Positions 25,371 through 37,199 of a stretch of DNA of 64,000 bases are shown here, in pieces. The DNA comes from Mactromeris polynyma (taxonomy: Eukaryota > Mollusca > Bivalvia > Venerida > Mactridae), in contig JASFXZ010000005.1 of the NCBI GenBank assembly GCA_032209605.1, positions 31,794,905 through 31,858,904 on the forward strand, read 5' to 3'. The number at the start of each line of letters is the position of its first letter. Positions within the stretch are counted from its first letter, which is position 1. The notes below the pieces were generated by a model. The model was not told the origin of the DNA and did no database searches. It worked only from the letters and a program-made list of their open reading frames with translations. The translations under genes and the position numbers were made by a program.

Positions 25371-26212
25371 CTTTTTTCAAAAACCAAAAAAAAGCCTTCT
25401 TTATCATAGAAAGTAACTTTATATCATTCTACAGCAAATGTTTTACCAACACGTCTTGGATAAACTTTATATTGAGTGTCAGTCTTGGGGCAAATCATTA
25501 AGCACTGTTCCTTTTCAATGAAAAGACAAGCGGACTTGCTTGAAATTCTGTACATCGAAATCATTCACAATTTTCAACAAATCATTGCACAATTTCAAGA
25601 AATACAGCAGCAGAAAGTACAGAAGATGTATAGAACATAAAGCTCAATATAAGTGGACTTACAGAAGATGAAATCAAATGTCATTGATACTGAACTAATA
25701 TTCAAAAGGCCAGCAATAATGAGCCAATACTTAAATAGACGGTGATACATGAAATATCAAGTTATCAATGAAGGCTTACAGGGAGTGAACTAAAGCTTCT
25801 CCTAGATGGCATTTGCATGACAATACTGTATATATTATATAACACAGAGTCTAGCAGATATTATATACCATACAAGAATGTTAACCTAACATGATATTTC
25901 TTTGACACAACTGAACAGGGAAACAGAACGATGGTTCGATGTATTAGCCATCAATTATTTCCCATAGGAACTAAATCTTATACAGATTGAGGTCATCAGC
26001 TGATCTGATGAAATTAAAGTGTAAAGTGTAGTTCAAAGGAGTGCTGGTACCCGGTATGTTATACTAACTAGAAACAATAAAAGCTCATGCAGGGATATTC
26101 CTAGCTGTCCCACAGGGATAAATTTCTGCCTCATTCCAATACCCCATTAGCTACGTTTTCATTGTTTTGGAAAAATTTCCCCATTGAAACCCTGTCATTT
26201 ACTTATTACCAC

Positions 26213-26323
26213 ACCCACAGATTGTCACGAGTTCTCTCCCTTTATCGGTTCTAGAGTTCTCTCTGTTTATACGTATTATATATATAAGGGATAAAGGGAG
26301 AGAACTCATGACAATCTCCTGTG
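26213..26323. repeat. Palindromic MITE, family B
   Basis: ATTGTCACGAGTTCTCTCCC at the left mirrors GGGAGAGAACTCATGACAAT at the right, around a short AT spacer. Ends CACAG and CTGTG. Confidence 0.85.
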
Positions 26324-27345
26324 ATCAGACCTAACACAGCAGGCTGGATTGGCATAGAACTCTTTCATAAGTAGAAGTTGTAACTATAAGCATTTAACAA
26401 GGTCACTGGCAAGTAAAAATGTAAATGAATAAGTAAATTAAGTGTTTCTGTATAAAAATTAATAACTGACATCAGTATAGTGCTTAGACCATGCTGAGTA
26501 ATCAGAAAATAATGAAAAAACTTACAAAGTTTTAAATCCCATTCTCTTCTGTAGTATGTAACATGAAACACTTCCAGTTTATCACTAAGTGAGTAGCACA
26601 AACACATTAATAACTACCATATGTGAACAGACAACTATAAAACTGTATTTATTAACACACGGTAAACAACAAATACAGTTATTTTCTAGCTAACAATGAC
26701 TTAGGTCATGTAGGCAGTAGCAGTGTCGTCAGAATGCCGGCGAGATCACAGGTGCCAAAAGCAGAGGCTATGAAGAGATATCGACAGTGGTGGTGAAAGA
26801 TCAGAAGGTGTCATTTGTTGACTGCACTATAGGGGAAATTTTTCCATTTCCTAGCATGAACTTTTAGGGAGAGAAATGATGATCGATATTTCACTACCAT
26901 ATGACCTCTAATAAATTTTAGAAACAGTAACCCCCCAGGTGCTAAATATGGATTTTACGGTATACTGTGATTAGGACAGATGTTTTTAAAGTTCCAGGAC
27001 ATCAGAGAGGAACAAATGAGAATTCATATTAGAGTAGTTATATACTATTATATACAAAAGGACTTCTTATGTAACCATTATCATTGGAACATACTTGACT
27101 TTTATAGACACTGACAACATGAAGGAGAAACATGGAATAATTAACATAACCAACCACATCAAGGGTGTTCATGTGAATTTGTGACTACATATATATATTA
27201 TATTGTGACCAATATTATTATTAAATAAATGTATCTTTTATCCCAACTTCCCAGCATTCTTAACTATAGCAGTAGAAGTTGTAGCCAGTACGCAGGTACA
27301 TTTGTGCCCACAATATTCTAACTCTGCGCTTGAACACAAACAAGT

Positions 27346-28091
27346 ACAGTCGTAACCTATTATGTCGACATTATAGGGACCTGATCAAATTCGTCGACAT
27401 ATCCGAATGTTGACATATCCGATTCCAGTACATGCAAACTTTCTTGTCTTTTATGTATGCATTTTTGTCTTTTATGTACGCATTTTGCTATGGCGGTGTT
27501 AATTGAGAACTAACTAAATTAAACTATTTGTTTGTTTTGCTGTAGGTGTTGTAAAAAAAAAAAATAGTTTCCTCGTGATAATTGATATACATTGTACTTT
27601 AAATAAATAATATCAATGTGATAATATGTATGTATGTTCGTTTTTTTGTTATTTTTCAGGTTCAATGCCCTTGTTTCAAAAAAAGATTCAGTCAAATACA
27701 GGGAGTGGCTGAATTTATCAGTTTTTACTGAAATTGTTAAATATTCGCTCGCAAACGATGATGTTACTTTTAAAAATCAGTTTTACAAACTGTGAACAAA
27801 AAATTGTTACACAAATGGTCGATATAAAATTGTTTACCTCTCCACGGTCAATTGACACCTTTTCAGTTTCGATCACATCGCGAGGATGTCAACACAAACA
27901 TGTACATTAGGGTACGAACACACTCTTTGAGCCAGAGAAATCACGTTGACATAGCCGAAATTGTCAACATAGAAATGTCGACATATAAATCATTTTCCTT
28001 ATACAATATATAGCAACAAAAATTGGGACTTTACAAATATGTCGACTAAACCGGAATTCAGCTGATATCTACACAATGAGTGCTGACTGTA
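27346..28091. repeat. TIR element of about 746 bp, pogo/Tigger-like ends
   Basis: Begins ACAGTCGTAACCTATTATG and ends TGAGTGCTGACTGTAT. TATGTCGACAT-like words are repeated near both ends in inverted orientation, and TA occurs at the borders. No transposase frame. Class assignment rests only on the end sequence. Confidence 0.55.
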
Positions 28092-28635
28092 TATGTGACC
28101 ATTAACATATTTAATACAATATCTTTAATAATCTACTACACAAAAGTTTCATTAAAAGTCGATGCTTCATGCTTACATCTGCAAACTTATTGAAGAATAA
28201 TCATGACCTCAGACAATCTCAATAAATTGAAAGCTTGACCAGGTAACTTAATTTAAGCTACCACAAATCTCATATTAATGAGGTTTTAGTTAAAAAAGAG
28301 TGTTTGTAGTCAGTATTGATCATATTTCAATAATAATAACTCAAAATAAGCAAATTAAGTATTTTTAAAATATCACACTTAAAGCCAGTAACTTTGAACC
28401 ACTGATTTTGTGGTACTTAAATATTTAAGGGGAGACCTTTCTGCCAGAATAAAATATCCAATGTCCAGACACTAACTTGTAGCACTGTATGCTGGGGAAT
28501 AGATACTATTTTTGTTTTACTAGCTACAATGACTTAATATTTATCATCAATAATTCCCGGAAATGTCAACATTATTTCTCTGCTTCAGTTACACCTTGTG
28601 GCATCATGTTTTGAAAGATGCTTAACCATATTTCA

Positions 28636-28846
28636 TGGTATACACATAATCTAGTTGACTGTTACTTCAAGTAGAATGGTCTTAAATGGTACACACATAA
28701 TCTAGTTGACTGTTACTTTAAGTAGAATGGTCTTAAATGGTATACACATAATCTAGTTGACTGTTACTTCAAGTAGAATGGTCTTAAATGGTACACACAT
28801 AATCTAGTTGACTGTTACTTCAAGTAGAATGGTCTTAAATGGTTCA
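28636..28846 (+). repeat. 51-bp tandem repeat, four copies
   Basis: Unit with CACATAATCTAGTTGACTG and AAGTAGAATGGTCTTAAATG. Copies alternate GGTATACACAT and GGTACACACAT, suggesting duplication of a dimer. Confidence 0.9.
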
Positions 28847-30624
28847 CAACCTTTAATCATTATTACACAAATCTTCAGTATTCTTGTATAGATGTGTTTT
28901 GAACCAAGTTTTATGTTAGATTCAATTTTGTTTAGACTGAAGTGTATTTTGCAAATCAATTTTCTCAAGTGATCTTACTTGTAGTATTGCACAATATTAT
29001 TATTCTTTTATCAACAGACAGGCGCAAATTGAACAAAAGATTCAAGATATTTCATAGACGGTTCCCTGTGCAGTTTACGAGTACCGCGGAAATATGGTTC
29101 CACGGAAATATGAGGAGCAACTATACCATTTGCATACTTTCTCAAAATTAGCAATAATTGATTGAATCATGTAGATTAATTTGTCATATGTAAATTTTCT
29201 GAAGGAAATAACAAGTTTAATACTATGTTGCCTGTGTACGATGCTTTACATCGGGCACGTATAAAAGAACCACGGGTGTTTCTGGAACTGGGGCTTCTCT
29301 TGTATCATGCACAATCCTCCAAAATCTCATATCATTGAATTATTATATATTTGTTAATTAATCCATTATAATTTAAAACTCATACAAATATTACTCGAGT
29401 TTGTTTTAAATTGTCTTTATATTGTAAGACTATCATTAAAATGTGTTGGTTTGACATAACCATACCCAGCAATTAAGCATGTAGGGTTATGTCTAGCCCC
29501 GCATACGTGTCTCTGTACTCCGACTTTACACGCGTCTTCGTAACAGAGCCACGCTCAAGCCTATAGTTACAAACTGGATGTTGACATTCGCGCTCCCGCC
29601 AATTTCGACCGTCAAAGTAGCAATACAAGATGGATTAATGTTGAAACAACTTTTGATCGGATTTGTGACAGATATCACTTTCAGTATTGGCTCAAGGAGG
29701 AGCAAATAATAGAAATATCAACGGAGACCTGGGTAGGGTAAAAACTAAGTGCGCACCGCCTCCATAGCAACTCTCCCATCTTCTTATAACTTAACAGGTG
29801 CTCGATTCACTACATTTTTTTTACAAAACAAGTCGTATCCATGAAAATCTTGTGTTTTAAATACAAATATATCAACGAAAAGCTACAATTTTCTTTTGTT
29901 CAGTTTTTATTCAGATTTTCTAAATACCTCATGGACTGTGTGGAGCGCAATAGAATATTGTACAATAGTTTTTGGGCTATACAAAGGTATCTGTATTTGT
30001 ATTGCATGCAAAGCATAAATACGTTCACGAAAATAAGAGTAAATGCAGTGGAAAGACCGATTGTGTTTAACTTCTATTTACTTTTGTGAATGGTTTAGCA
30101 GGACGTTGTACAGCGACAGTATAGAGATGTGACGTCCGTGGCTGGACTATAGGTTATGCCAAACAAATATTTTTAAACGATGGTCTAGTACATAATACAT
30201 TGTCAGGAAAAAATATAACACAGTATTCTACAATAAGCTTAATTAAATATTTTGTGCATTTTGTATGGTTAGAATATGACTTGAGTTACGTAGGTACGAG
30301 TTGACCAACAGGCGTTATATGCCGTCTATTAAGTAATGATTAAAGTTATTGTGAAAGTTTGATATGTTTACAGTGATCATAATTGAGCCACACAATACAG
30401 GAAAAGCTTACTTTTAATCAGATTAACTCTATTTATAAGTGTTTGTATGACTTGAATATAACTTGTTTTACCGAAGGTACGAGTTGACCAACTGCTATTA
30501 GCCGCTGCATAATAAGTACTGACAAACATTACCAGTATAGTTATACTGTTCAAAATTGTTTAAAGAATACAGGAAAATACAGTAAAACTTAATTTTATAA
30601 TAAATAAACTAACGTCTTAAAAAA

Positions 30625-30835
30625 ATGTAGGTACAAGTTAACTAAGGTACATGTTGACTAAGGTACGTGTTGACTATTCGGTACGTGTTGACTATTAGGT
30701 ACGTGTTGACTATTAGGTACGTGTTGACTATTAGGTACGTGTTGACTAAGGTACGTGTTGACTAAGGTACTGTACGTGTTGACTAAGGTACGTGTTGACT
30801 AAAGTCGGTACGAGTTGACCAAGGTATGAGTTGAC
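30625..30835 (+). repeat. Short-period array of GGTACGTGTTGACTA
   Basis: Around a dozen units of 15-21 bp, alternating AAGGTACGTGTTGACT and ATTAGGTACGTGTTGACT spacing. Isolated related words (GGTACGAGTTGACCAAC) occur upstream at about 30294 and 30476. Confidence 0.85.
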
Positions 30836-31900
30836 TGGAAACCGAATCAAATACTTCATTTTAAGCCAAAAATTTGAGTTATTTCAATATGTTCGTGATG
30901 CGACGTACGTGTTACTGTTCAAGGTATTGTAATCAGTAATAAGCCAAACAGGTTCTGTAATATCTACCATATAATCTTAAGCTCACAAAAGTAAGTAAAT
31001 ATTGTCACTGCTGACATTACACAATAACACTGACAGCTGTTTCAGGGACAGAGTTGTTGAGACCGAGGTCAGGCAGCACGATCGCTTTTACTAAAGTAGC
31101 AAAAGGGTGACACATAACAAGTCGCACTATAGTAGTCGAGAAAGTTGGGATTATCAAACAAAGAGTTTGTTTAAAACAGGAAACATCGAAATAAGACTTA
31201 CCTTATAAACCAAATACGCACATCATATTATTTCTATATTGACTTTTGTTTTGTGACCTACTTTTCAGGGCAGCATTAGATTCTAACCACTGAACGTTGT
31301 TTACACGGCCAACAATTCGAGGCAAGTTTGTTGCCTATTTCAGTTCATAATTTCTATGATAAACATTGAAGCGCAATGCATTATTATTCTTAGTAATTAC
31401 AGAAAAGGTATGTTTGGTTAGGAGCGATTTAACAAAAAGAAGTTGTGGAAAAAGCGCGTTTTAATTTTCATTTATTTTGCATATATAAAAAGCACAACCA
31501 TACTGATGGATATACGCTTTGGGACAACCTTGGGTTGGCGAGAGAAAGCGCCGGTGAGCTCATATAATGCTTTGTCAGCGGTTAAATATATACTACTTAA
31601 ATGAATAAAACGGCTCATTACTATAGTTATCAGAAAAGTGACCTATTTATATTAAATTATTTTGATATTAAGTTTGGATTAACATTTGTTAAGTATTTAA
31701 ATCGAGTTAAACCTCAGTAGTTTTACTGACAGTTCCAAGGCTGTAATTCGCTGTATGGTTATCATTTCTTTTCGTGTTATAAATATATGTTATGTTTCCC
31801 TCTCCTCTGTGCAATTCTTTCACATTATCTAGTGTTCATGTTATTTTCTGTCCAGTTTCGGCCTATTGTTGCCAGCTGTCTTGACTTGTCTTGTGATCTT

Positions 31901-32125
31901 TTCCATCCAGTAATCCCCCCACGTTTTGTTCTCTTTTATTCTCCTAGTTATCCCTTGTGGTAAGTTGGCTAGGCTATTCCTTTCACCCCCATTCCCTTAC
32001 GTTTGTACCCTCGAGTCTCCTCAAATGCCTTATGTTTTATGGATTGTTGTTTCCCGTAGGTATGTGTGGGGAGGCACTGTCTTAAATATGTGGCGTTTCC
32101 TGTAGTTATATCTTAAAATCTGCCG
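31901..32125 (-). mobile_element. LINE 3' end, second copy of the LINE-A family
   Basis: Shares the ordered phrases TTCTCCTAGTTATCCCTTGT, TGCCTTATGTTTTATGGATT and GGGGAGGCACTGTCTTA with 32365-32545, which is the 3' end of LINE-A. The two are about 430 bp apart in the same orientation. It is read as a strongly 5'-truncated copy. Confidence 0.7.
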
Positions 32126-34150
32126 CCTGCCATTACCTATATCCAATTACAAGGTCACGCCGTCATTTTTTACCTCACCTTACCTTATGTTGATTCTGCC
32201 CGCAGCAACATTTGGTCCTCTATAGGCAGCTCTTCATTTACTTCTCCCTCTATATATTCTGTCTTTCTTCCGGTTGTCGGTTCATACACTTCATTGTAAT
32301 CATACATTAGTTTACATCATAATGTTTATCTAGTCTATTCTCAAGTTGGTGTATCGGTCTTGTACTTTGATTCTCCTAGTTATTCCTTGTGGTCAGCTGG
32401 GCCATTCCTTGCGCCTCAGTTCCTTAATATGTGTACCGTTTGACCTACTTTAGTGCCTTATGTTTTGTGGATTGTTGTTTTTCCGGAGATCTGCGCGGGG
32501 AGGCATTGTCTTATGTATGTGGCTTTCCCTGTAGTTACGTATTCTCTCTCTTTTAGATGTTACTATCTGGTCTGGTAAACTGTTCCATATATCTACTACT
32601 CTATTTGTGAAGCTGTATTTCCTTATGTCTCGTTTACTACGATGTTTTATCAACTTATAAGTGTTCCCTCTTGTTGTGTTGTTGTTACTCAATTGAAACA
32701 TGTCGGTAGTGACTCTCTGATCATATAGACATGTTATAATCTTGAATGTTTCGTTCATATCTCCTCTCATGCGTCTATATTTCAATGTTGGTGGCTTTAA
32801 CTTGCGCAATATTTCCTCATAGTTCATGTTCTTCATCTGCGGGAGGATTCTAGTGGCTCTTCTTTGTACGTTCTCTATTGAATCTATATCGTTTTTTAAA
32901 CGATGACCATGCACTACTGGCATATTCTAGATGTGGACATACAAGTGCTTTAAATAATAATCCAAAGGTTCTGTTATCAAGATGTAGAAACGCTCTTCTA
33001 GTTAATCCAACAATCTGGTTAGCTTTTATAGTCTGAATATGTTTTTCAAATGTTAAATTTCTGTCGATTGTCACTCCAATGTCTTTTATACTATCCACAG
33101 TTGTTCCCCCTTTTATTTTCGCATGCTATACGTTTTCTCTGTATAATATTTATTTTTATTCAGGATGGGCAACACTTAACACTTGTCCGGGTAAAACTTT
33201 AGTAGTCAAGTCTCGCTCCACTTAAATAATTAATCTAAATCTGATTGCATGGCAAGTACATCGCTCTCATATTTTATTTCTCTATATAATTTTATATCAT
33301 CGGCAAATATAAATACGTCTGATAGTACACATTCAGGTAAGTCGTTTATAAAAACTACGAACTATACTGGACCCAATATTGATCCTTGAGGGATACCACT
33401 AGTTACACTATGCCATTTGGATTGTAATCCATTTACTTGTACACACTGTTTTCTGTCACTTAAAAGGTTTTTGCACCCAATTACATAGTATGTCACTTAA
33501 ACCATATGCTCTCATTTTCTGGAGTAGTCTTACATGTGGCACTTTAACAAATGCCTTCATAAGGTCCATGTATACTGTGTTCAGAACACCTCCTCTATCT
33601 AGTATATCTGTCCATTTGTCCAACTCTTGGAAGTTGTAACGTAGTTGATCGTCCACCCAGGATCCCAAATTGCTTATCACTAAACAAATTGAAACTGTTC
33701 ATATGACCTATAATTCTTTTCTTTGCGCTCAGTTCATATAAAACTTTCGATTGTGCCCTATCAGGTCCGGGTGATTTCGTAGTATTTAGACCAATCCATA
33801 ATTTTCTAACTTCTTCTTGGGTCATTAATTCTACATCATTTATGGTTTCATTTCTAACATTCATTTTTGGTAAATCATCCACCTCCTCTTTAATAAAGAC
33901 ACTACTAAAACATTTGCTAAAATTTCCGCCTTATCCTTGTCACAGCTAGCTACAAAAGTTCCTTTCTCTGTCTTATCATGTAGTTCCGACACTCCACTTT
34001 TACACTTCCTCTTGGAGTTTACAAATTTTCAAAAAAAATACTGTTTGTTTTTGCGGATTCTGCCACTCGTTTTTCTCTTTCTTTTCTTTCTTTCCGAGTT
34101 AGGTTTTTAACCTTATTTCTTGCCTCACAGTATTCTATGCATTTTCCTTA

Positions 34151-34708
34151 CTAATGGTCTTCCATGTATCTTTCCCACGTTCTATGTTTCCTTTTAATGC
34201 TTATGACTGCCTCCTTACTCAAGGGTGTATTACCTTTAATGTTCCTAGACTTACTTTTTAGCACATACTTCTTCATCGCACTGTTTAGCTTGTCCATAAA
34301 ATTGTTTAATATAGTTACTGTATCAGCATTTTTTAATTCACTTTCCCAGTCAATGTCTAATTTGCTTCTCATTTCTTCATAATCACCTTTGTAATAATTT
34401 AAACATTCAAAATTCACCTGCTCATAGTTAAAAGAACTGCTGTATTCAAAACTAATTACTACATGTATATGGTCACTTGATCCTAATGGATCTAAATATT
34501 CAATTATATCTATATTATTAGTATCGTTAACTAGCAACAAATCTAACAACGAAGGTTCCTGTCCATGCCTCTGTCTTGTTGGCTGGTCTATAACCTGATA
34601 CAAATAATTGTCTCTAAGACATTCTAAGAGTTCAATAGTTGCTTCTTCCTTTGCTTTCCATGTGTACCAATCTATGTCGGGTAAATTAAAATCTCCTGTT
34701 ATAATCAT
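34151..34708 (-). pseudogene. LINE-A endonuclease C-terminal fragment
   Basis: An open 185-codon stretch with GDFN and SSDH motifs of the apurinic-like endonuclease of non-LTR retrotransposons, followed by a lysine-rich linker towards the reverse transcriptase. It is a fragment of LINE-A, not a host gene. Confidence 0.88.
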
Positions 34709-34820
34709 ATGAGAATATTTTAAGTCACTTAATCAGTGCTTTAGTTAGTAAGTCATTTAATGCTTGAAATTTCTGCTCGTCTGAAGACGGACTTCTGTAA
34801 AAACATCCAAATAAAAGTTT

Positions 34821-35991
34821 CTGAATCTGAATCTGAATAGGTACATCGAAGTAACCACTGCTGGCTTTTATTCGACGGGATAGGAGTGCGCATTTAAACG
34901 TCCTTTGTTGATATGATAGTCTTAAAACACTCGATGGATCTTGAGTTCACAGCACTATCACTAAGTTTGTTCCAGTCAAAGACTGTTCTTACGAAAAATG
35001 AATATTTAAAGTTGTCACTTTTCACGTGTAATGGCTCAAAACATTTTTAATCATTGTTCACAAAGTTTTCTACAATGTTTGAGTGTATAAAGTTCTCATA
35101 TTGTTTAGCCCTAATAGTACGTTTTGGTCGGAGAGGTTGCAAATAGTCCCCAATATTGATGGCTGGTACGAGCCCTTCCACCACCTTGTACAGAAACGTC
35201 AACCTCTGGTGGCGTCGTCTCTCTTGAAGTGATGGGAGTTCTAGTTTGTCTAGCATGGCGGTGATACAACCATCTTGTCTGGATTTGTAGTCTCTTGTGA
35301 TGAAGCTAGCTTATCAATGTCTCTTTGCTGATAGGGGTCCCATATAATGCTCCCGTACTCCAACTTGGATCTGATGAGTGCTAAATAGGCATTCTTCCGG
35401 CATGTTGAAGGGCAGTGTCTAAGATTTCTTCTTAGGAAGCCAAGAGTAGAACTAGCTCGTTTTGTGATTTTGGTTATGTGGGTGTTCCATTTAAGGTCGT
35501 CTGAAAATGTGATTCCTAGGTATGGGTTTTCTTGAACTTGTTTGAGGATCTGGTTGCCGATTGTGTAGAAGAAGGTTGAACGTTGTCTGGTGCTTAGTAT
35601 ATAGCATTTCTTGGCGTTGAACTTCATGCCCCAATCTTGCGCCCATTTTTGAAGGTTGTCTAAGTCTTCTTGAAGTAGTCTGTGGTCTTTTATGGAGTTA
35701 ATGGCTCTATATAGGAGACAATCATCAGCAAATAATCTAATGTGGGACTTCACCCTTTCTGGTAGGTCATTGATATGACATAGAAACAACAAGGGACCAA
35801 GTACTGTGCCTTGGGGTACACCGGAACCTACAGCAACATGTTGGGACTTCTCACCTTCCACAACAACACACATTTCCCGTTGTGTCAAGAAGTTGGATAT
35901 CCAGTTGAGTATAGGGCCTCGGATACCATAGTTATCAAGCTTGGATAATAGTCGTTGATGAGGCACCATGTCGAACGCCTTGCTGAAATCT
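34821..35991 (-). mobile_element. LINE-B: 5'-truncated non-LTR retrotransposon inserted in LINE-A
   Basis: On the minus strand it opens directly inside the reverse transcriptase at DFSKAFDMVPHQRLLSKLD. It continues through GSGVPQGTVLGPLLFL and IRLFADDCLLYRAI to a C-terminal region with LGFLRRNLRHCP and LEYGSIIWDPYQ. One frameshift near 35250 leads into LPSLQERRRHQRLTFLYKVV, and another leads into FDWNKLSDSAVNSRSIECF. After the final stop a short 3' UTR ends in a TCAGAT-type hexanucleotide tail. The tail abuts LINE-A at 34820/34821. It differs clearly in sequence from LINE-A. The longest single frame, 278 codons (35250-36086), starts in LINE-A sequence and fuses into LINE-B. Confidence 0.9.
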
Positions 35992-36300
35992 AATATCGTT
36001 ACCCTTGAGATTAATCTTAATCCATGTACTTTCCTTAAAGTTAGTGTCAATCTGTACCTCCACTGCACTAAGAGCTTTCTTTGCATACTATAATTCCACG
36101 TTTCGCACCTAACGGGAAGCCTCTCGGAAATAACTCATACCCTGCTGTGTCTATTTCGGCTTTATTAATGTTGGTTGTATCATGTGGTTTTCGGCAGTAC
36201 TTCTGTTATAGCTATAATATCAGGTATATCATCTCCATTTACATATCTCTTATCAAATTTAACTGTTTCTTTTAGATATATCGCAACGGAGATTCATATT

Positions 36301-37199
36301 CATTATATGTTTTTAATGTTTACATAATTCTGATTCTTATTAGGATTAAAATATCAAAGAATGCATTTCTATTTCGAATTTGCACGAATTTACCGGTATC
36401 GTATGATGCATTCGAATTTGCCGAGATGGAAATGGGGAGTAGTTTTCAACAGTATGGTAGAGGTATTGGTTCGTTTTTACTTTGACGAGAAGGAAACCAA
36501 CGCTTTCTTACAGCATCGGTAAATCGTTATATATATGCTGCTGTGAAAACTACCAATCCAGAAACTGTCAACAAAGACGAAGACATACAAAATTGTATAC
36601 TTTTGTCACTTAAGATCACCATCTTGGTCAGGATGTAAGTTATTTACAATAGCTAACGTTACTTTTTCCTTGATTCTATAGATTAAACCATTTCTTGGAT
36701 TTGTTGTTGTGTTTGACCTTATCAGCTGATGACCTAAATTGTAGGCCTGCATGTCTATGACTTTTAAGGTTTATCTACTTTAAGTTACTTTTTAGTTAGC
36801 CATGAAAACTCTCCTACAACGTTTTATATGTGTTTCTGAGATCCATTAAACACAATCAACTAAACTTGGCTCTGGAAGGTTTCCGTCACTCTTTTGTTCC
36901 TTTAAATCAACAACATTTATCGAATGATTATATCTATCGTCATACATTCCATCAACATAGAAACATTTTATTGTCAATGCTACAAGCAAAATGCTGTGGT
37001 GAAAGTACTATTTATTTTAAAATAGATTAATATTCTGGTTACTTTCATTATGGTTTGTAACAGTAGCATACCCGAATGTGGTAACATAACATTAAAGAAT
37101 AATACTAGTCTACAAAGTGAAAGGCCCAACTAAGTTGTCAGTGACTATCCAATAATCCATACCGGCCACTGTCTTGTCAATTAGGGATGAGGGGGTTCT
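36301..37199. other. Non-coding stretch
   Basis: AT-rich; no gene, element or clear repeat recognised. The 66-codon frame at 36830-37030 has no support. Confidence 0.5.

Larger units (their letters stand above)
23125..31900. other. Long non-coding stretch right of FBXW5
   Basis: No coding exon recognised on either strand. It carries a SINE (23720-23925), a 26-bp array (25216-25370), a palindromic MITE (26213-26323), a 746-bp TIR element (27346-28091), a 51-bp array (28636-28846) and a GTACGTGTTGACT array (30625-30835). The segment about 29500-31330 is somewhat richer in CG dinucleotides. It may hold a promoter or leader exon for FBXW5 or an unseen gene. Short frames here (60-82 codons) have no support. 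Confidence 0.5.
32350..36300 (-). mobile_element. LINE-A: degraded non-LTR retrotransposon, interrupted by LINE-B
   Basis: Read on the minus strand from 36300 down to about 32350, excluding 34821-35991. The endonuclease starts near DIPDIIAITEVLPK (about 36210) and continues past a frameshift to YELFPRGFPLGAKRG and STWIKINLKGNDI. It breaks at 35992 and resumes at 34820 with LLFGCFYRSPSSDEQKF. Then come MIITGDFNLPDIDW and LDPLGSSDHIHV (34708-34151). Reverse transcriptase remnants follow: KSPGPD (33882-33595), FADDIKLYRE (about 33320-33280), IKDIGVTIDRNLTFEKHI (33098-32850) and a C-terminal part ending RKYSFTNRVVDIWNSLPDQI (32923-32450). There are multiple frameshifts and stops, so it is not functional. 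The layout resembles the CR1/L2/Jockey group; the exact clade is not resolved. Confidence 0.88.

Noticed and set aside
25099..25387. Proline-rich minus-strand protein
   Set aside because: Encoded only by the 26-bp minisatellite at 25216-25370.
32450..36086. Host genes encoding endonuclease or reverse transcriptase-like proteins
   Set aside because: All frames are parts of two degraded non-LTR retrotransposons with frameshifts and stops.
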